Shown: positions 16,704 to 25,523, counted from the first letter of the stretch. The stretch is DNA of 57,622 nucleotides from Castellaniella sp. (GCA_019104865.1 JAHRWZ010000004.1:1-57622); one strand, 5' to 3'. A program made the numbers and translations. The notes: generated by a model from the sequence alone, not told the origin.

Positions 16704-17576
16704 GTGACCCAGTTGCTGCTGTTCAACGTGTTCAACGGGCTGGTCATCGGGGCGTTCTATGCCCTGATGGCCCTGGGCCTGTCCCTGATCATCAATCTGA
16801 CCAATGTCATCAATTTTTCCCATGGCGGTTTTCTGGCGCTGGGCGCGTATTTCGCCTACACGCTGGAACCCTATCTGGGCTTCTGGGGGGCACTGATCGT
16901 TTCGCCGTTCTGCGCGGCGCTGATCGGTGTGATCGTCGAACGGGTCCTGATCCGGCCCCTGTACAGTCGGGATCCCCTCTATAGCCTGTTGCTGACCTTC
17001 GGGCTGGCCTTCGTGCTGGAAGACACAGTGCGCTATATCTGGGGGGCCCAGGGTCTGCCGATGAAGGTACCCCAGGTACTTCAATCCTCGCTCAGCCAGA
17101 CCCTGTTTTTCCTGACCGGATACCGGGTATTCATGGTCGTGCTGGTGGCGGTGGCCGTGGCCATTCTCTTCCTGATCCTCAAGAAGACCCGGCTGGGCAT
17201 GCGCATCCGCGCGGGGACTCTGGACCTGGAAATGGTGTCGGCACTGGGTGTCGATGTGCGCATCCTGCGCAATCTGAATTTCGGGCTCGGGATCTTTTTT
17301 GCCGGGCTGGCGGGGGTGCTGGCCGCTGGAATGCTGGGCCTGACGCCGACCATCGGCGACCAACTGATCATGCCCAGTTTCGTGGCTGTGATCGTCGGGG
17401 GCCTGGGCAGCCTGGTGGGCACGCTGTTCGGGGGCATCCTGATCGGCGTGGCGACCGGCGTCGTGACCGTGTTCTATCCCTCCGCGTCCGAGGCCACCAT
17501 CTACGTCATGATGGCTCTGGTGCTGCTGGTCCGGCCGCATGGCCTCTTTGGTGAAGAAGGCGGAACGAAACTGTGA
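16704..17576 (+). CDS. livH: Branched-chain amino-acid-type ABC permease LivH
   Basis: Inner-membrane permease of 290 residues with about eight hydrophobic segments. It starts at GTG 16704 behind AAGGAGGGGAG. Family blocks are GLVIGAFYALMALGLSLIINLTNVINFSHGGFL at the N-terminus and VIVGGLGSLVGTLFGGILIG near the end, the LivH/UrtB type. It follows the binding-protein gene by 30 bp, and its stop overlaps the GTG start of livM (GTGA), indicating translational coupling. Confidence 0.93.
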   Translation: MTQLLLFNVFNGLVIGAFYALMALGLSLIINLTNVINFSHGGFLALGAYFAYTLEPYLGFWGALIVSPFCAALIGVIVERVLIRPLYSRDPLYSLLLTFGLAFVLEDTVRYIWGAQGLPMKVPQVLQSSLSQTLFFLTGYRVFMVVLVAVAVAILFLILKKTRLGMRIRAGTLDLEMVSALGVDVRILRNLNFGLGIFFAGLAGVLAAGMLGLTPTIGDQLIMPSFVAVIVGGLGSLVGTLFGGILIGVATGVVTVFYPSASEATIYVMMALVLLVRPHGLFGEEGGTKL

Positions 17577-18520
17577 ACCAGTCCTTGAGTACGCGTATTG
17601 TCACCCTGGTGATCCTGTGGCTGGTGCTGCTGTCCATGCCGTATTGGATCGGATACGTCGGGGGGTATACCGATCTGGCGTCGCGTCTGCTCATCATCGG
17701 TCTGGCGGCGATGGCCACCAATCTCCTGGTGGGGCATTCGGGGGTCATGGCGTTCGGGCACGCCGCCTATTTCGGGCTCAGTTCCTACACCACCGGCCTG
17801 ATGATCAAATATCTGATTCCGAGCACTCCTGTGGGCTTTCTGGCGGGCATCATCGTGGGCACGCTGGGGGGCGCCATCATAGGATTCCTGCTGGCGAGAC
17901 TGCGGGGCATCTACTTCGCCCTGGCCACCATCGCGTTCGGCCAGGTGTTTTTCTTCATCGCGTTTCGTTGGAATGCCGTCACCGGCGGGGACAACGGCCT
18001 GAGCTTTCAGCGCCAACCGATCGATCTGGGATTCCTGCAGCTCAATCTAGGCTCCAGCCGCGTCTACTACTATGTGGCGCTGGCCGTGTTCGCCGTCTGT
18101 GCCGCCTTGATGGCGGTGGTCCTGCGCTCGCCGTTTGGCCGCACACTGCTGGCCATGCGCGAGAATGAGCGCCGCGCCCGATTCCTCAGCATTCCGGTCA
18201 ACCGTCATCTCTGGATGGCTTATATCGTGTCCTGCTTCTTTGTCGCCGTCGCCGGCTCGCTCTACGGGATGCTCAACAATTTCGTCAGCCCCCATGACCT
18301 GCACTGGACACAGTCGGGTGATTTCGTGCTGATGGCGGTCATCGGCGGCATGCGGTCGTTCTGGGGGCCCTTGCTGGGGGCAGCGATCTTCGTGGTCGCC
18401 CAGGATTATCTGTCCAGCCTGACCGGAAACTGGATGTTCTTCATCGGCATGCTCTTTGTGCTGGTGGTCCTGTTCCTGCCGCGTGGCATCGCCGGGCTGC
18501 TGCAGCGGAGGACATCATGA
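17573..18520 (+). CDS. livM: Branched-chain amino-acid-type ABC permease LivM
   Basis: Second permease of the importer, 315 residues with multiple membrane segments. Diagnostic blocks are LLVGHSGVMAFGHAAYFGLSSYTTGL (about residues 51-76) and the cytosolic NERRARFLSIPVNRHLWMAYIVSC coupling region. It starts at GTG 17573, overlapping the livH stop, and its own stop overlaps the livG ATG at 18517 (ATGA), so all four membrane and ATPase genes are translationally coupled. Confidence 0.93.
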   Translation: MNQSLSTRIVTLVILWLVLLSMPYWIGYVGGYTDLASRLLIIGLAAMATNLLVGHSGVMAFGHAAYFGLSSYTTGLMIKYLIPSTPVGFLAGIIVGTLGGAIIGFLLARLRGIYFALATIAFGQVFFFIAFRWNAVTGGDNGLSFQRQPIDLGFLQLNLGSSRVYYYVALAVFAVCAALMAVVLRSPFGRTLLAMRENERRARFLSIPVNRHLWMAYIVSCFFVAVAGSLYGMLNNFVSPHDLHWTQSGDFVLMAVIGGMRSFWGPLLGAAIFVVAQDYLSSLTGNWMFFIGMLFVLVVLFLPRGIAGLLQRRTS

Positions 18521-19275
18521 GTCTGCTCGAGGTGCGCCAGGTATCGCAGCATTTCGGCGATCTGGTGGCGGTCAGGGACGTGTCGTTCGCGGTCGAACCC
18601 GGGGAGCTGCATGCGATCATCGGACCCAATGGTGCCGGGAAGACGACATTTTTCAACATGATCAGCGGTTTCTACCGGCCGACCCGGGGGAATATCGTCT
18701 TCGATGGCACGGACGTCACGACGTTGCCGCCCTATGCCCGCGTGGCGATGGGTATGGCGCGGACCTTCCAGATCACCGAGGTTTTTCCCGAGCTGACCGT
18801 GCGCGACAATCTGCGCATTGCGGTGGAGGTCACGCAGGGCTTGCGGATGAAGATGTTCAGTACGCGGGCGCAGACCCGGGCGAGCAACCTGCGCATCGAT
18901 GAATTGCTGGAAACGGGCGGGCTGACGGCCAATGCCGATCGTTATGTGGGCGAATTGTCGCACGGCGACCAGCGCTCGACCGAAATCATGATGGCGCTGG
19001 CCCTGAAGCCAAAGCTGCTGCTGCTCGACGAGCCGGCCGCCGGCATGGGCAACCAGGAAACCTATGATACGGCGCGGTTGATCCGCCGGCTGCACCGGAC
19101 CCAGAACCTGACCATCATCCTGGTCGAGCACGACATGCGGGTGATTTTCAATCTGGCCGACCGCATCACGGTGCTGACCGAAGGTGAGATCCTGGAGCAG
19201 GGCACGCCCGACGAGATCGCGGCCAGCGAGAAAGTGCAGGTCGCCTACCTGGGGGAAAAGCATGAAGGCGCTTGA
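18517..19275 (+). CDS. livG: Branched-chain amino-acid-type ABC ATPase LivG
   Basis: One of the two ATPases of the importer, 252 residues. Walker A is GPNGAGKTT (about residues 36-44), Q-loop RTFQITEVFPELTV, and Walker B LLLLDEPAAGMG. The ABC signature reads LSHGDQR rather than LSGGQ, as is normal in the LivG/UrtD group. The last 14 bp overlap the start of livF. Loop and C-terminal features (VEHDMRVIFNLADRI) fit LivG. Confidence 0.93.
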   Translation: MSLLEVRQVSQHFGDLVAVRDVSFAVEPGELHAIIGPNGAGKTTFFNMISGFYRPTRGNIVFDGTDVTTLPPYARVAMGMARTFQITEVFPELTVRDNLRIAVEVTQGLRMKMFSTRAQTRASNLRIDELLETGGLTANADRYVGELSHGDQRSTEIMMALALKPKLLLLDEPAAGMGNQETYDTARLIRRLHRTQNLTIILVEHDMRVIFNLADRITVLTEGEILEQGTPDEIAASEKVQVAYLGEKHEGA

Positions 19276-19987
19276 GGTCCGCGAACTCAATACCTATTAC
19301 GGCAAGAGTCATATCCTCAAGGGTGTGGATCTCGAGGTCGGCGAGGGCGAGTTGGTGACGCTGCTGGGCCGCAACGGCGCCGGCAAATCCACCACGCTGC
19401 GCAGCATCATGGGCCTGACGCCGGCCCGGGCCGGGCACATCCGGGTGTTCGGCGCGGATTCCACGCACCTGGCGCCGTTTCGCATCGCCCGGTTGGGCGT
19501 CGGGCTGGTGCCCGAAGGACGGCGCATTTTCGCCAATCTGACCGTCGACGAGAACCTCAAAGTTCCGGTCGATCAGCCCGGGCACTGGAACATCCCTCGC
19601 GTCTATGAATTGTTTCCGCGCCTGGCCGAGCGCAAGTCCCACAAGGGCAAGCAGCTCTCCGGCGGCGAACAGGAAATGTTGTCGATCGCGCGGGTGTTGC
19701 TGCTCAATCCCCGCCTGCTCTTGCTCGATGAGCCGTCCCAGGGACTGGCGCCTCTGATCGTGCGTCACGTGCTCGACGTGATCGTGGCGGCCCGCAACGC
19801 AGGAACGTCTGTCCTGCTGATTGAGCAGAACGTGCGCGCCGCGATCGGCATTGCCGATCGCGCCTATGTGCTGGATCGGGGCGCCATCACCTACAGCGGG
19901 GTCGCCGCCGAGTTCGGCCAGGACGAGGCCCGCGTTCAGGAACTCGCGGGCGCCAGTGCGCAGAAGTGGGATTTTCCGGACGATTGA
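19262..19987 (+). CDS. livF: Branched-chain amino-acid-type ABC ATPase LivF
   Basis: Second ATPase, 241 residues from ATG 19262 (MKALEVRELNTYYGKSHILKG). GGGGGAAAAG just upstream, inside livG, is the ribosome site. Walker A is GRNGAGKST, signature LSGGEQEM, Walker B LLLLDEPSQGLAPLI, and the C-terminal block reads EQNVRAAIGIADRAYVLDRG. It is the last gene of the five-gene operon; no clear intrinsic terminator follows before the SRPBCC gene 125 bp downstream. Confidence 0.93.
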   Translation: MKALEVRELNTYYGKSHILKGVDLEVGEGELVTLLGRNGAGKSTTLRSIMGLTPARAGHIRVFGADSTHLAPFRIARLGVGLVPEGRRIFANLTVDENLKVPVDQPGHWNIPRVYELFPRLAERKSHKGKQLSGGEQEMLSIARVLLLNPRLLLLDEPSQGLAPLIVRHVLDVIVAARNAGTSVLLIEQNVRAAIGIADRAYVLDRGAITYSGVAAEFGQDEARVQELAGASAQKWDFPDD

Positions 19988-20111
19988 CCGCCTGGCCATC
20001 AGCGATTGATATCGGTCAGCCACGCGGAGGTTCGAGAGGCGAGGGGGCTTGTGTGCGGCCTTGAAGATGGTAAAACAGGAATTTAGTCATTCTTGATGAA
20101 GAAATACCGCC

Positions 20112-20612
20112 ATGAGCGAAAATGATTTCCACCCGGGCAGCATCCGCCGTCTGGACGACGTTGTCGAAGGCCAGCTGCAACGTATCATCGAACATCCACC
20201 GGCTGATGTCTGGCGCATGCTGACCGAACCGCAGCGCCTGGCACAGTGGCTGGCGCCGGGGTCGGTCGAACTGCGCCGCGGCGGGGCGGTGCGCATCGAC
20301 TTCGCCGACAGCGGGACGCTGATCGAAAGCACCGTGCGCGCACTGGAACCGGGGCACCTGCTGGAATATTCCTGGAGCAGCGGCTCGCAACCCGAACGTC
20401 CCTTGCGCTGGACCCTGGATGCTGTCGAACGGGGTACGCAGTTGACGCTGACGGTGCGCCTGCCCGCCGACGAGGACATCGCCAAGGCCTGCGCGGGATT
20501 CGAGGGCCATCTGGAAATGCTGGTGGCCGCCCTGGAAGGCGTGCCGGTCCATTTCCCGGTGGAACTGTACCTGCAGGCCCGCAAGGCCTATCAGGCGATG
20601 CTGGCGGCTTAG
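20112..20612 (+). CDS. SRPBCC/AHSA1-family protein
   Basis: Cytosolic protein of 166 residues. Features of the AHSA1-like START fold are the N-terminal strand with IEHPPADVWRMLTEPQRLAQWL (about residues 25-46), ALEPGHLLEYSWSSG and a C-terminal helix GHLEMLVAALEGVP. The family includes chaperone ATPase activators and small ligand-binding proteins, and members are often linked to ArsR-type regulators; none is adjacent here. Function is unknown. Convergent with the exported-protein gene at 20.7 kb. Confidence 0.75.
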   Translation: MSENDFHPGSIRRLDDVVEGQLQRIIEHPPADVWRMLTEPQRLAQWLAPGSVELRRGGAVRIDFADSGTLIESTVRALEPGHLLEYSWSSGSQPERPLRWTLDAVERGTQLTLTVRLPADEDIAKACAGFEGHLEMLVAALEGVPVHFPVELYLQARKAYQAMLAA

Positions 20613-20644
20613 CGGCATCACATTGATCCACGCCGGATCATATC

Positions 20645-20664
20645 GCGGCGCCAGCCGCAATTTT
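20645..20664. terminator. Possible short terminator between convergent genes
   Basis: A 5-bp GC stem, GCGGC (20645-20649) with GCCGC (20654-20658), loop GCCA, followed by AATTTT. Short but placed between two convergent stops. Weak evidence. Confidence 0.4.
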
Positions 20665-20674
20665 CACGCAATTT

Positions 20675-21355
20675 TCAGTGTCTTAGCAGCCCCTGCAGCC
20701 CCTGCAGCAGGTTCTGCGGGTTCGTGGGCTGGGCCGGCAGCGCAAATTGGCCGGCAGGGGGCTCCTGGCCCGAAATCGACTTGAGTGCGAAATCCTTGCC
20801 CAGACGCAGGATGCCACGGCGGTTCGCGGGCAGGGAGCCGGTCAGTTTTTCGGCCATGGAGGATCCGAACAGGGTCTGCATGGTGTTCAGATAGGTTTCG
20901 GTCATGTTCACGACCAACGGATCATTCGTCAGGACCGCGTCCGTCGGGTGGGTCTTGCCCTGGGTGTCGGTGACGTTCAGCCGGTAGACGCGTCCCCGGA
21001 TGCCCGCGACGGTTTCGGTCTTGCTGGTGTCCTGGATCGAATCCACGCGATCGGGCAGGTACTGGTTGGGCCGGGTCTGCGCGATGGCGCCAAGTCCCCG
21101 CAGCAGCCCGCCGATCTCCATGACCACCGGGGTCTGGCCCCGGTACGATACCGAGTATGCCTTGCCGTCGCGCACCAGCATGTAGTCGTTGGCGTTCTGT
21201 TGGCCGACGCGCACGGCCCCCTGGGTCTGCCAGGCCAGTTTGGAGGTCTGGCCCCCCGCCTGCACGACCGCGGTGCCACCGGCCCGGACGGATAGGGGGA
21301 TCAGAGCGGACAGGAGAGAGATCCCGATGAATGCGCGAAGCAGGTGTAAAGGCAT
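20675..21355 (-). CDS. Exported protein of unknown function
   Basis: 226 residues from ATG 21355, which is preceded by AGGAG. The N-terminus MPLHLLRAFIGISLLSALIP is a Sec signal peptide, with cleavage probable near VRAGG (residues 24-28). The mature part has a beta-rich look with repeated short strands (KLAWQTQGAVRVGQ, MLVRDGKAYSVSYRG, VMEIGG), reminiscent of periplasmic domains that read out a bound compound or metal, but I do not assign a family. The tail is Gln/Leu/Pro-rich (NPQNLLQGLQGLLRH). It lies 192 bp after hisM on the same strand, probably separate. Confidence 0.7.
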   Translation of the reverse strand: MPLHLLRAFIGISLLSALIPLSVRAGGTAVVQAGGQTSKLAWQTQGAVRVGQQNANDYMLVRDGKAYSVSYRGQTPVVMEIGGLLRGLGAIAQTRPNQYLPDRVDSIQDTSKTETVAGIRGRVYRLNVTDTQGKTHPTDAVLTNDPLVVNMTETYLNTMQTLFGSSMAEKLTGSLPANRRGILRLGKDFALKSISGQEPPAGQFALPAQPTNPQNLLQGLQGLLRH

Positions 21356-21547
21356 GAGGGACTCCTGGTGATGATGGATCCGTGCGCCAGCGCTGGCGGC
21401 GCGCGAGTGTGTCGATTGCACAGCCGCTATTGTGCAATGGCGGGGACGTGTGCCGCTGTGTGCAAGGGTAACCCGGCCTTCCCGGCGTCATTCGGTATCC
21501 ACCGGAACGAGCGGGCGTGGTGGCGGCGCGGGATCGGGCGGAAGGGT

Positions 21548-22231
21548 TCAGTCCCGGGCCTGGATCCTCAGTCCCCGTTCGACCAGCCAGGCGCATCCCA
21601 GCAGCGTGACGTTGATCGCCAGATACAGCAGACCCGCGATGATGAAGGTTTCGACGATCAGGTAGCTTTGGCTCATCAGGCGCCGGGCGAAACCGGTGAG
21701 CTCCATGACCGCGATGGTGGATGCCAGGCTCGTGCCCTTGATCGCCAGCACCAGCTCGTTGCTGTAGGCCGGAAACGCCTGGCGGATGGCCAACGGGAAA
21801 CGAATGCGCCGGAATACCTGCAGGCGGCTCATGCCGCAGGACAGGGCAGCGTCGATCTGGCCGTTTGGCACCGATTGCAGGCCGCCCCGGATCGCTTCGC
21901 TCATGTAGGCGCCGCTGTTCAGAGCGATGGCCAGGATGGCACAGCGGGCTCCATCGCTGAACAGCCACCACAGGGCCGGCTGGTCATGCACGAAATCCAG
22001 AGTGCCGATACCGTAATACAGCAGGAACAGCTGGATCAGCAGGGGCGTTCCGCGAAACACGGTGCTGTAGGCGAAAGCCAGGCCGGCGACGAGACGACGT
22101 GTCGAGGTTCGCATCAGCGCGGCCCCCAGGCCCAGCAGCGAGGCGAACAGGATGGCGAGCAGGCCGATGCGCAGCGTGATCCAGAATCCCTCGAACAGGA
22201 CCGGTACGGCCTTCTCGAACAGTTCGATCAT
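21548..22231 (-). CDS. hisM: Polar amino-acid ABC permease, HisM type
   Basis: Inner-membrane subunit of 227 residues, five hydrophobic helices. The coupling loop reads AALSCGMSRLQVFRRIRFPLAIRQAFPAYSNELV (about residues 129-162), and the N-terminal half carries TVFRGTPLLIQLFLLYYG, both hallmarks of the HisM/ArtM group (lysine, arginine, ornithine, histidine). Its ATG overlaps the hisQ stop (ATGA). No ATPase gene follows; the next same-strand gene encodes an unrelated exported protein. Confidence 0.9.
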   Translation of the reverse strand: MIELFEKAVPVLFEGFWITLRIGLLAILFASLLGLGAALMRTSTRRLVAGLAFAYSTVFRGTPLLIQLFLLYYGIGTLDFVHDQPALWWLFSDGARCAILAIALNSGAYMSEAIRGGLQSVPNGQIDAALSCGMSRLQVFRRIRFPLAIRQAFPAYSNELVLAIKGTSLASTIAVMELTGFARRLMSQSYLIVETFIIAGLLYLAINVTLLGCAWLVERGLRIQARD

Positions 22232-22944
22232 CGTGCGGCCCCCTGCATGCCCCGGCCGAAATGCCGTTCGGCCCAGACGAACATGCCCTGACTACAGACC
22301 CCGATCAGAAAATACAGGATCCCGGCCAGGAGATAGAGCGTCAGGGGCGCTCGCGTGGCGGCGGCGCCCAGGACGGCGGCGCGCATCAGTTCCACGAGGC
22401 CGACCAGCGAGATCAGCGCCGTGTCCTTCAGGGCGTTCTGCCAGACGTTGTTGGCCCCGGGCAGCGCATACCAGAGCAGTTGTGGCAGCGTGATGCGCCA
22501 CAGGCACTGGCGTCGGTCCATGCCGATGGCGCGGGCTGCTTCGATCTGTCCCGGATCGATGGCCTTGAAGGCGCCACGGAAGACTTCGACGCTGTAGGAC
22601 CCGGAAATCAGGCCGATAGCCAGGATGCCGACCAGCACGGGAAAGACCGTGCTCATGAGGTCGTCCCAGTTCAGCCAGTCCGCCAGGTCGGCGGCGGGCT
22701 GGACAGTGCCGAAAAACAGCAGATAGATGATGAGCAGTTCGGGAACGCTGCGTACGATCAGGGTGTAAAGGCCGATCGCGCCGCGCGCCAGCCAGCCGCC
22801 GCCAGCCTTCAGGGCCGCGCCGGCAATGCCGATTGCCATGCCAAGGCAGATGCCGCACAGACTGATGAACACGGTCATGCCGGCACCGCGCAATAGCAGG
22901 GTGCCCCAGCCGGCGCTCAGAATGTCGTGCAGGGAAGAAATCAT
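22228..22944 (-). CDS. hisQ: Polar amino-acid ABC permease, HisQ type
   Basis: Partner permease of 238 residues from ATG 22944 (MISSLHDILSAGWGTLLLRGAGMT). Motifs are LIVRSVPELLIIYLLFFG in the first half and the coupling loop EAARAIGMDRRQCLWRITLPQLLWYALPG. A longer frame from 23001 lacks family resemblance in its first 19 codons. No strong Shine-Dalgarno is visible. It lies 95 bp downstream of the binding-protein gene across a GC-rich hairpin, and its stop overlaps the hisM start. Confidence 0.88.
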   Translation of the reverse strand: MISSLHDILSAGWGTLLLRGAGMTVFISLCGICLGMAIGIAGAALKAGGGWLARGAIGLYTLIVRSVPELLIIYLLFFGTVQPAADLADWLNWDDLMSTVFPVLVGILAIGLISGSYSVEVFRGAFKAIDPGQIEAARAIGMDRRQCLWRITLPQLLWYALPGANNVWQNALKDTALISLVGLVELMRAAVLGAAATRAPLTLYLLAGILYFLIGVCSQGMFVWAERHFGRGMQGAAR

Positions 22945-23002
22945 TGAATCAGTCGGCCTGGATTCGCGCCATCGCGCCGGGCCTGTCAGGGTGCAAGGCA
23001 AA

Positions 23003-23022
23003 CCAGCCCCGGGAGGGGCTGG
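23003..23022 (-). terminator. Intercistronic hairpin between binding-protein gene and hisQ
   Basis: An 8-bp perfect stem, CCAGCCCC with GGGGCTGG, and a four-base loop lie 17 bp after the binding-protein stop, followed on the minus strand by TTTGCC. It probably ends part of the transcripts or protects the upstream mRNA 3' end, the usual way for binding proteins to outnumber permeases. Confidence 0.6.
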
Positions 23023-23039
23023 CTCTGGTCATGCGGATT

Positions 23040-23855
23040 TTATTTGCAGGCGGCGTAGTTGGAAAGATCGACGCCGAACCATTTCTGGCTGGACTTCTTG
23101 ATCGTGCCGTCCTGGATCAGTTCGCACAATGCCTTGTCGACCTTGGCCTTGAGCTGGGTGTTGCTCTTGTTGATCCCGGCACCGATGCCCTGGCCCAGGA
23201 TGTCGGGATCGGCGCTGCTTTTCACAACATAGTCGGCCAAGGCGAATTTTCCCTGGCCAGCGGCCTTCAGGAACTGGCTTTGCGGGGTGACTTCCGAGAA
23301 CGTGGCATCCAGCCGCCCGGCGGACAGATCGATCTGCATCTGGTCCTGGGTTTCGTAGGTCTTGAGCTTCAGGTCCGGCGCGTGCTTCTGCAGGAAGGCG
23401 CCCTGTGTGGTGCCGCTTTGCACGCCCACGGTCTTGCCGGCCAGGCCCTGCAGCAGGGTCTTCTGATCGGTGGCCTTGAGCAGCGGGCTGCCGGCCGGCA
23501 GCACGAATGCGGAGTCCTCGGTGGCGTAGGGGATGCTGAAGGCGATGACTTTGGCGCGATCGGCCGTCACCGACATGCCCGAGATCACCAGATCGAAGCG
23601 GTCCGCCTGCAGCGCGGGGATCAGGCTGTCGAAGGCCTGCACCACAAAACGGCATTTTGTATCGAGCTTTTTGCACAGGGCCTGGCCGACGTCGGCGTCA
23701 AAACCGGTGACCTTGCCTTGGGCGTTCACCATGCTCCAGGGCGGGTAGCCGCCTTCGGTGCCGATCTTCAGGGTGGCTGCCGGGGCAGCTGTGGCCAGGC
23801 CCGCGAGGCCCAGGGCGGCGCAGAGCGCCACCTGTCGTGCAAGGGATGTCACCAT
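23040..23855 (-). CDS. Lysine/arginine/ornithine/histidine-type periplasmic binding protein
   Basis: SBP family 3 receptor of 271 residues. ATG 23855 follows AAGGATCC; the first 26 residues (MVTSLARQVALCAALGLAGL...) form a Sec signal peptide. The mature N-terminus TLKIGTEGGYPPWSMVNAQGKVTGFDADVGQALC, the ligand blocks FDLVISGMSVTADRAKVIAFS and VGVQSGTT, and the Cys pair are those of ArgT/HisJ/AotJ. The frame is open far upstream (to 24128), but that part has no protein-like features. First gene of the importer operon. Confidence 0.9.
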   Translation of the reverse strand: MVTSLARQVALCAALGLAGLATAAPAATLKIGTEGGYPPWSMVNAQGKVTGFDADVGQALCKKLDTKCRFVVQAFDSLIPALQADRFDLVISGMSVTADRAKVIAFSIPYATEDSAFVLPAGSPLLKATDQKTLLQGLAGKTVGVQSGTTQGAFLQKHAPDLKLKTYETQDQMQIDLSAGRLDATFSEVTPQSQFLKAAGQGKFALADYVVKSSADPDILGQGIGAGINKSNTQLKAKVDKALCELIQDGTIKKSSQKWFGVDLSNYAACK

Positions 23856-24027
23856 GGACAGGATCCTTTGAGATGAGGTCCGAAAAGGAGCAATAGTAGT
23901 ATATCGAGGTGGGTTCGAGGGCGTCCAGATCCCGGTTGTCCGTGGGGTTGTCCAGGGCATAGCATAGTCAGCTGGATTAAAATCTGGTAAAAACCCTGAT
24001 GGATTTTTACAGTAAACGTCGCTTGAC

Positions 24028-25041
24028 ATGACTAGCTTGTTCGATCCGTTGCAACTGGGGGATGTGCCACTGCGCAACCGCATCGTCATGTCGCCTTCCG
24101 CCTGCCTGCGTCCGGCGCCGGGACGCATCCCGAGTGATGCGCTGAGGGCCTATTATGCCCAGCGGGCCTCCGCCGGCCTGATCGTGACCGAGTCGGCTTC
24201 CGTGTCTCCGCTGGGGGCGGGATATCCCGATACACCCGGCATCTGGAATTCCGATCAGGCTCAGGGCTGGCGCCGGATCACCGAGGCCGTCCATGATCGG
24301 GGCGGCCGGATCTTTCTGCGCCTCTGGCATGCCGGCCGGGTATCCAATCCCGAATTCCTGTCCGGCGAGATGCCGGTGGCCCCTAGCGCGATCGCCTGCG
24401 CGGTTCCGGTATCGTCCGATCGAACGGATACGCCGGATTACGTGGTGCCGCGCAGCTTGCATCCCGACGAGATCCTCCGGATCGTGGCCGATTTCGATCA
24501 GGCGGCGCGGTATGCCCGGCTGGCCGGGTTCGACGGGGTGGAAGTCCATGCCGGGGACGGCTATCTGATAGACCAGTTCCTGCACGATGGTTCGAACTGC
24601 CGGCGGGACGAGTATGGGGGTAGCGTGGACAACCGCAGCCGGTTCCTGCTGGAAATCGTCGATGTCTGCATCGGTGTCTGGGGTTCGGGGCGCGTCGGCG
24701 TGCATCTGTCGCCGCGCGGCGATCGGCATGACATGCGGGATTCGGATCCGGCCACCCTGTACCGGCATGTTGCCCAGGAATTGGACAAGCGCCGCCTGGC
24801 GTTCATCTGCGTGCGCGAACATGCGGGCGCCGACGCGCTGACCCCCGTGATCCGGCAGGCGTTTTCCGGTGCGCTGATCCTCAATGAAGGCTATGACGCC
24901 GAGTCCGCGCGGCAGGCGATCGAAACAGGGTGCGGCGAGGCCGTGGCATTTGGCAAGGCCTTCGTCAGCAACCCGGATCTGGTGCAGCGGCTGGAAGCTG
25001 GCCTGCCCCTGCGGCCCGACATCGAAATGATATCGGTGTAA
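24028..25041 (+). CDS. Old Yellow Enzyme-family NADH:flavin oxidoreductase, divergent active site
   Basis: FMN-dependent ene-reductase fold of 337 residues. It begins MTSLFDPLQLGDVPLRNRIVM. Recognisable blocks are RIFLRLWHAGRVSNP, PRSLHPDEI, FDGVEVHAGDGYLIDQFL (residues about 169-186) and RRDEYGGSVDNRSRF. The substrate-binding pair, normally His-x-x-Asn or His-x-x-His, reads His174 and Asp177 here; Tyr179 is kept. The flavin-site PMTR motif is replaced by PSACLRP. These changes suggest altered substrate or activity. The gene is isolated, divergent from the amino-acid importer, and convergent with yqeY. Fold assignment is secure; reaction unknown. Confidence 0.85.
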   Translation: MTSLFDPLQLGDVPLRNRIVMSPSACLRPAPGRIPSDALRAYYAQRASAGLIVTESASVSPLGAGYPDTPGIWNSDQAQGWRRITEAVHDRGGRIFLRLWHAGRVSNPEFLSGEMPVAPSAIACAVPVSSDRTDTPDYVVPRSLHPDEILRIVADFDQAARYARLAGFDGVEVHAGDGYLIDQFLHDGSNCRRDEYGGSVDNRSRFLLEIVDVCIGVWGSGRVGVHLSPRGDRHDMRDSDPATLYRHVAQELDKRRLAFICVREHAGADALTPVIRQAFSGALILNEGYDAESARQAIETGCGEAVAFGKAFVSNPDLVQRLEAGLPLRPDIEMISV

Positions 25042-25061
25042 GCGTCACTTCGGGTCGTGTG

Positions 25062-25523
25062 TCAGCCAGCCAGGCGGGCCTTGACCTGGGCGGAAACGGC
25101 GGCCATGTCGGCTCGGCCGGCCAGCGCGGGTTTCAACTGGCCCATGATGGCACCCATAGCCGCGCCGCCCTTCAACCCCTTGGACTGCGCCTGCGCGATG
25201 GCGGTGTCGATGGCGGCCGCGATTTCCTCGGGGCTGGCGCCCTGGGGCAGGAATTCCTTCAGGATTTCCAGTTCTGCGCGTTCCTGGGCGGCACTTTCCG
25301 CGCGGCCGGCCGATTCGAAGGCGGTGATCGATTCACGGCGCTGCTTGGCCTGTTTTTCGATGATGGCGATGATCATCGCATCGTCGGGCTCGATGCGTTC
25401 GTCGACCATTTTTTGCTTGATGGCCGCCTGCAGCAGGCGCAGGGTGCCCAGGCGGGTGCTGTCGTGCGCGCGCATGGCCGCCTTGACGGCGTCGGAAATC
25501 AGGCTTGCAAGGCCGGTGCTCAT
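25062..25523 (-). CDS. yqeY: GatB/YqeY domain protein
   Basis: Cytosolic 153-residue protein related to the tRNA-binding tail domain of the amidotransferase GatB; its role as a stand-alone protein is unproven. Family blocks are RLGTLRLLQAAIKQKMVDER, AIIEKQAKQRRESI and LKGGAAMGAIMGQLKPALAGRAD, in the usual order. AGGA precedes ATG 25523. In many betaproteobacteria yqeY follows rpsU; here it follows an NRDE-family gene after 33 bp and is perhaps co-transcribed with it. Confidence 0.9.
   Translation of the reverse strand: MSTGLASLISDAVKAAMRAHDSTRLGTLRLLQAAIKQKMVDERIEPDDAMIIAIIEKQAKQRRESITAFESAGRAESAAQERAELEILKEFLPQGASPEEIAAAIDTAIAQAQSKGLKGGAAMGAIMGQLKPALAGRADMAAVSAQVKARLAG

Noticed and set aside
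15996..17540. 514-codon minus-strand open frame under the liv-type operon
   Set aside because: Antisense shadow of the binding-protein gene and livH, rich in Gln/His/Asp with no family features.
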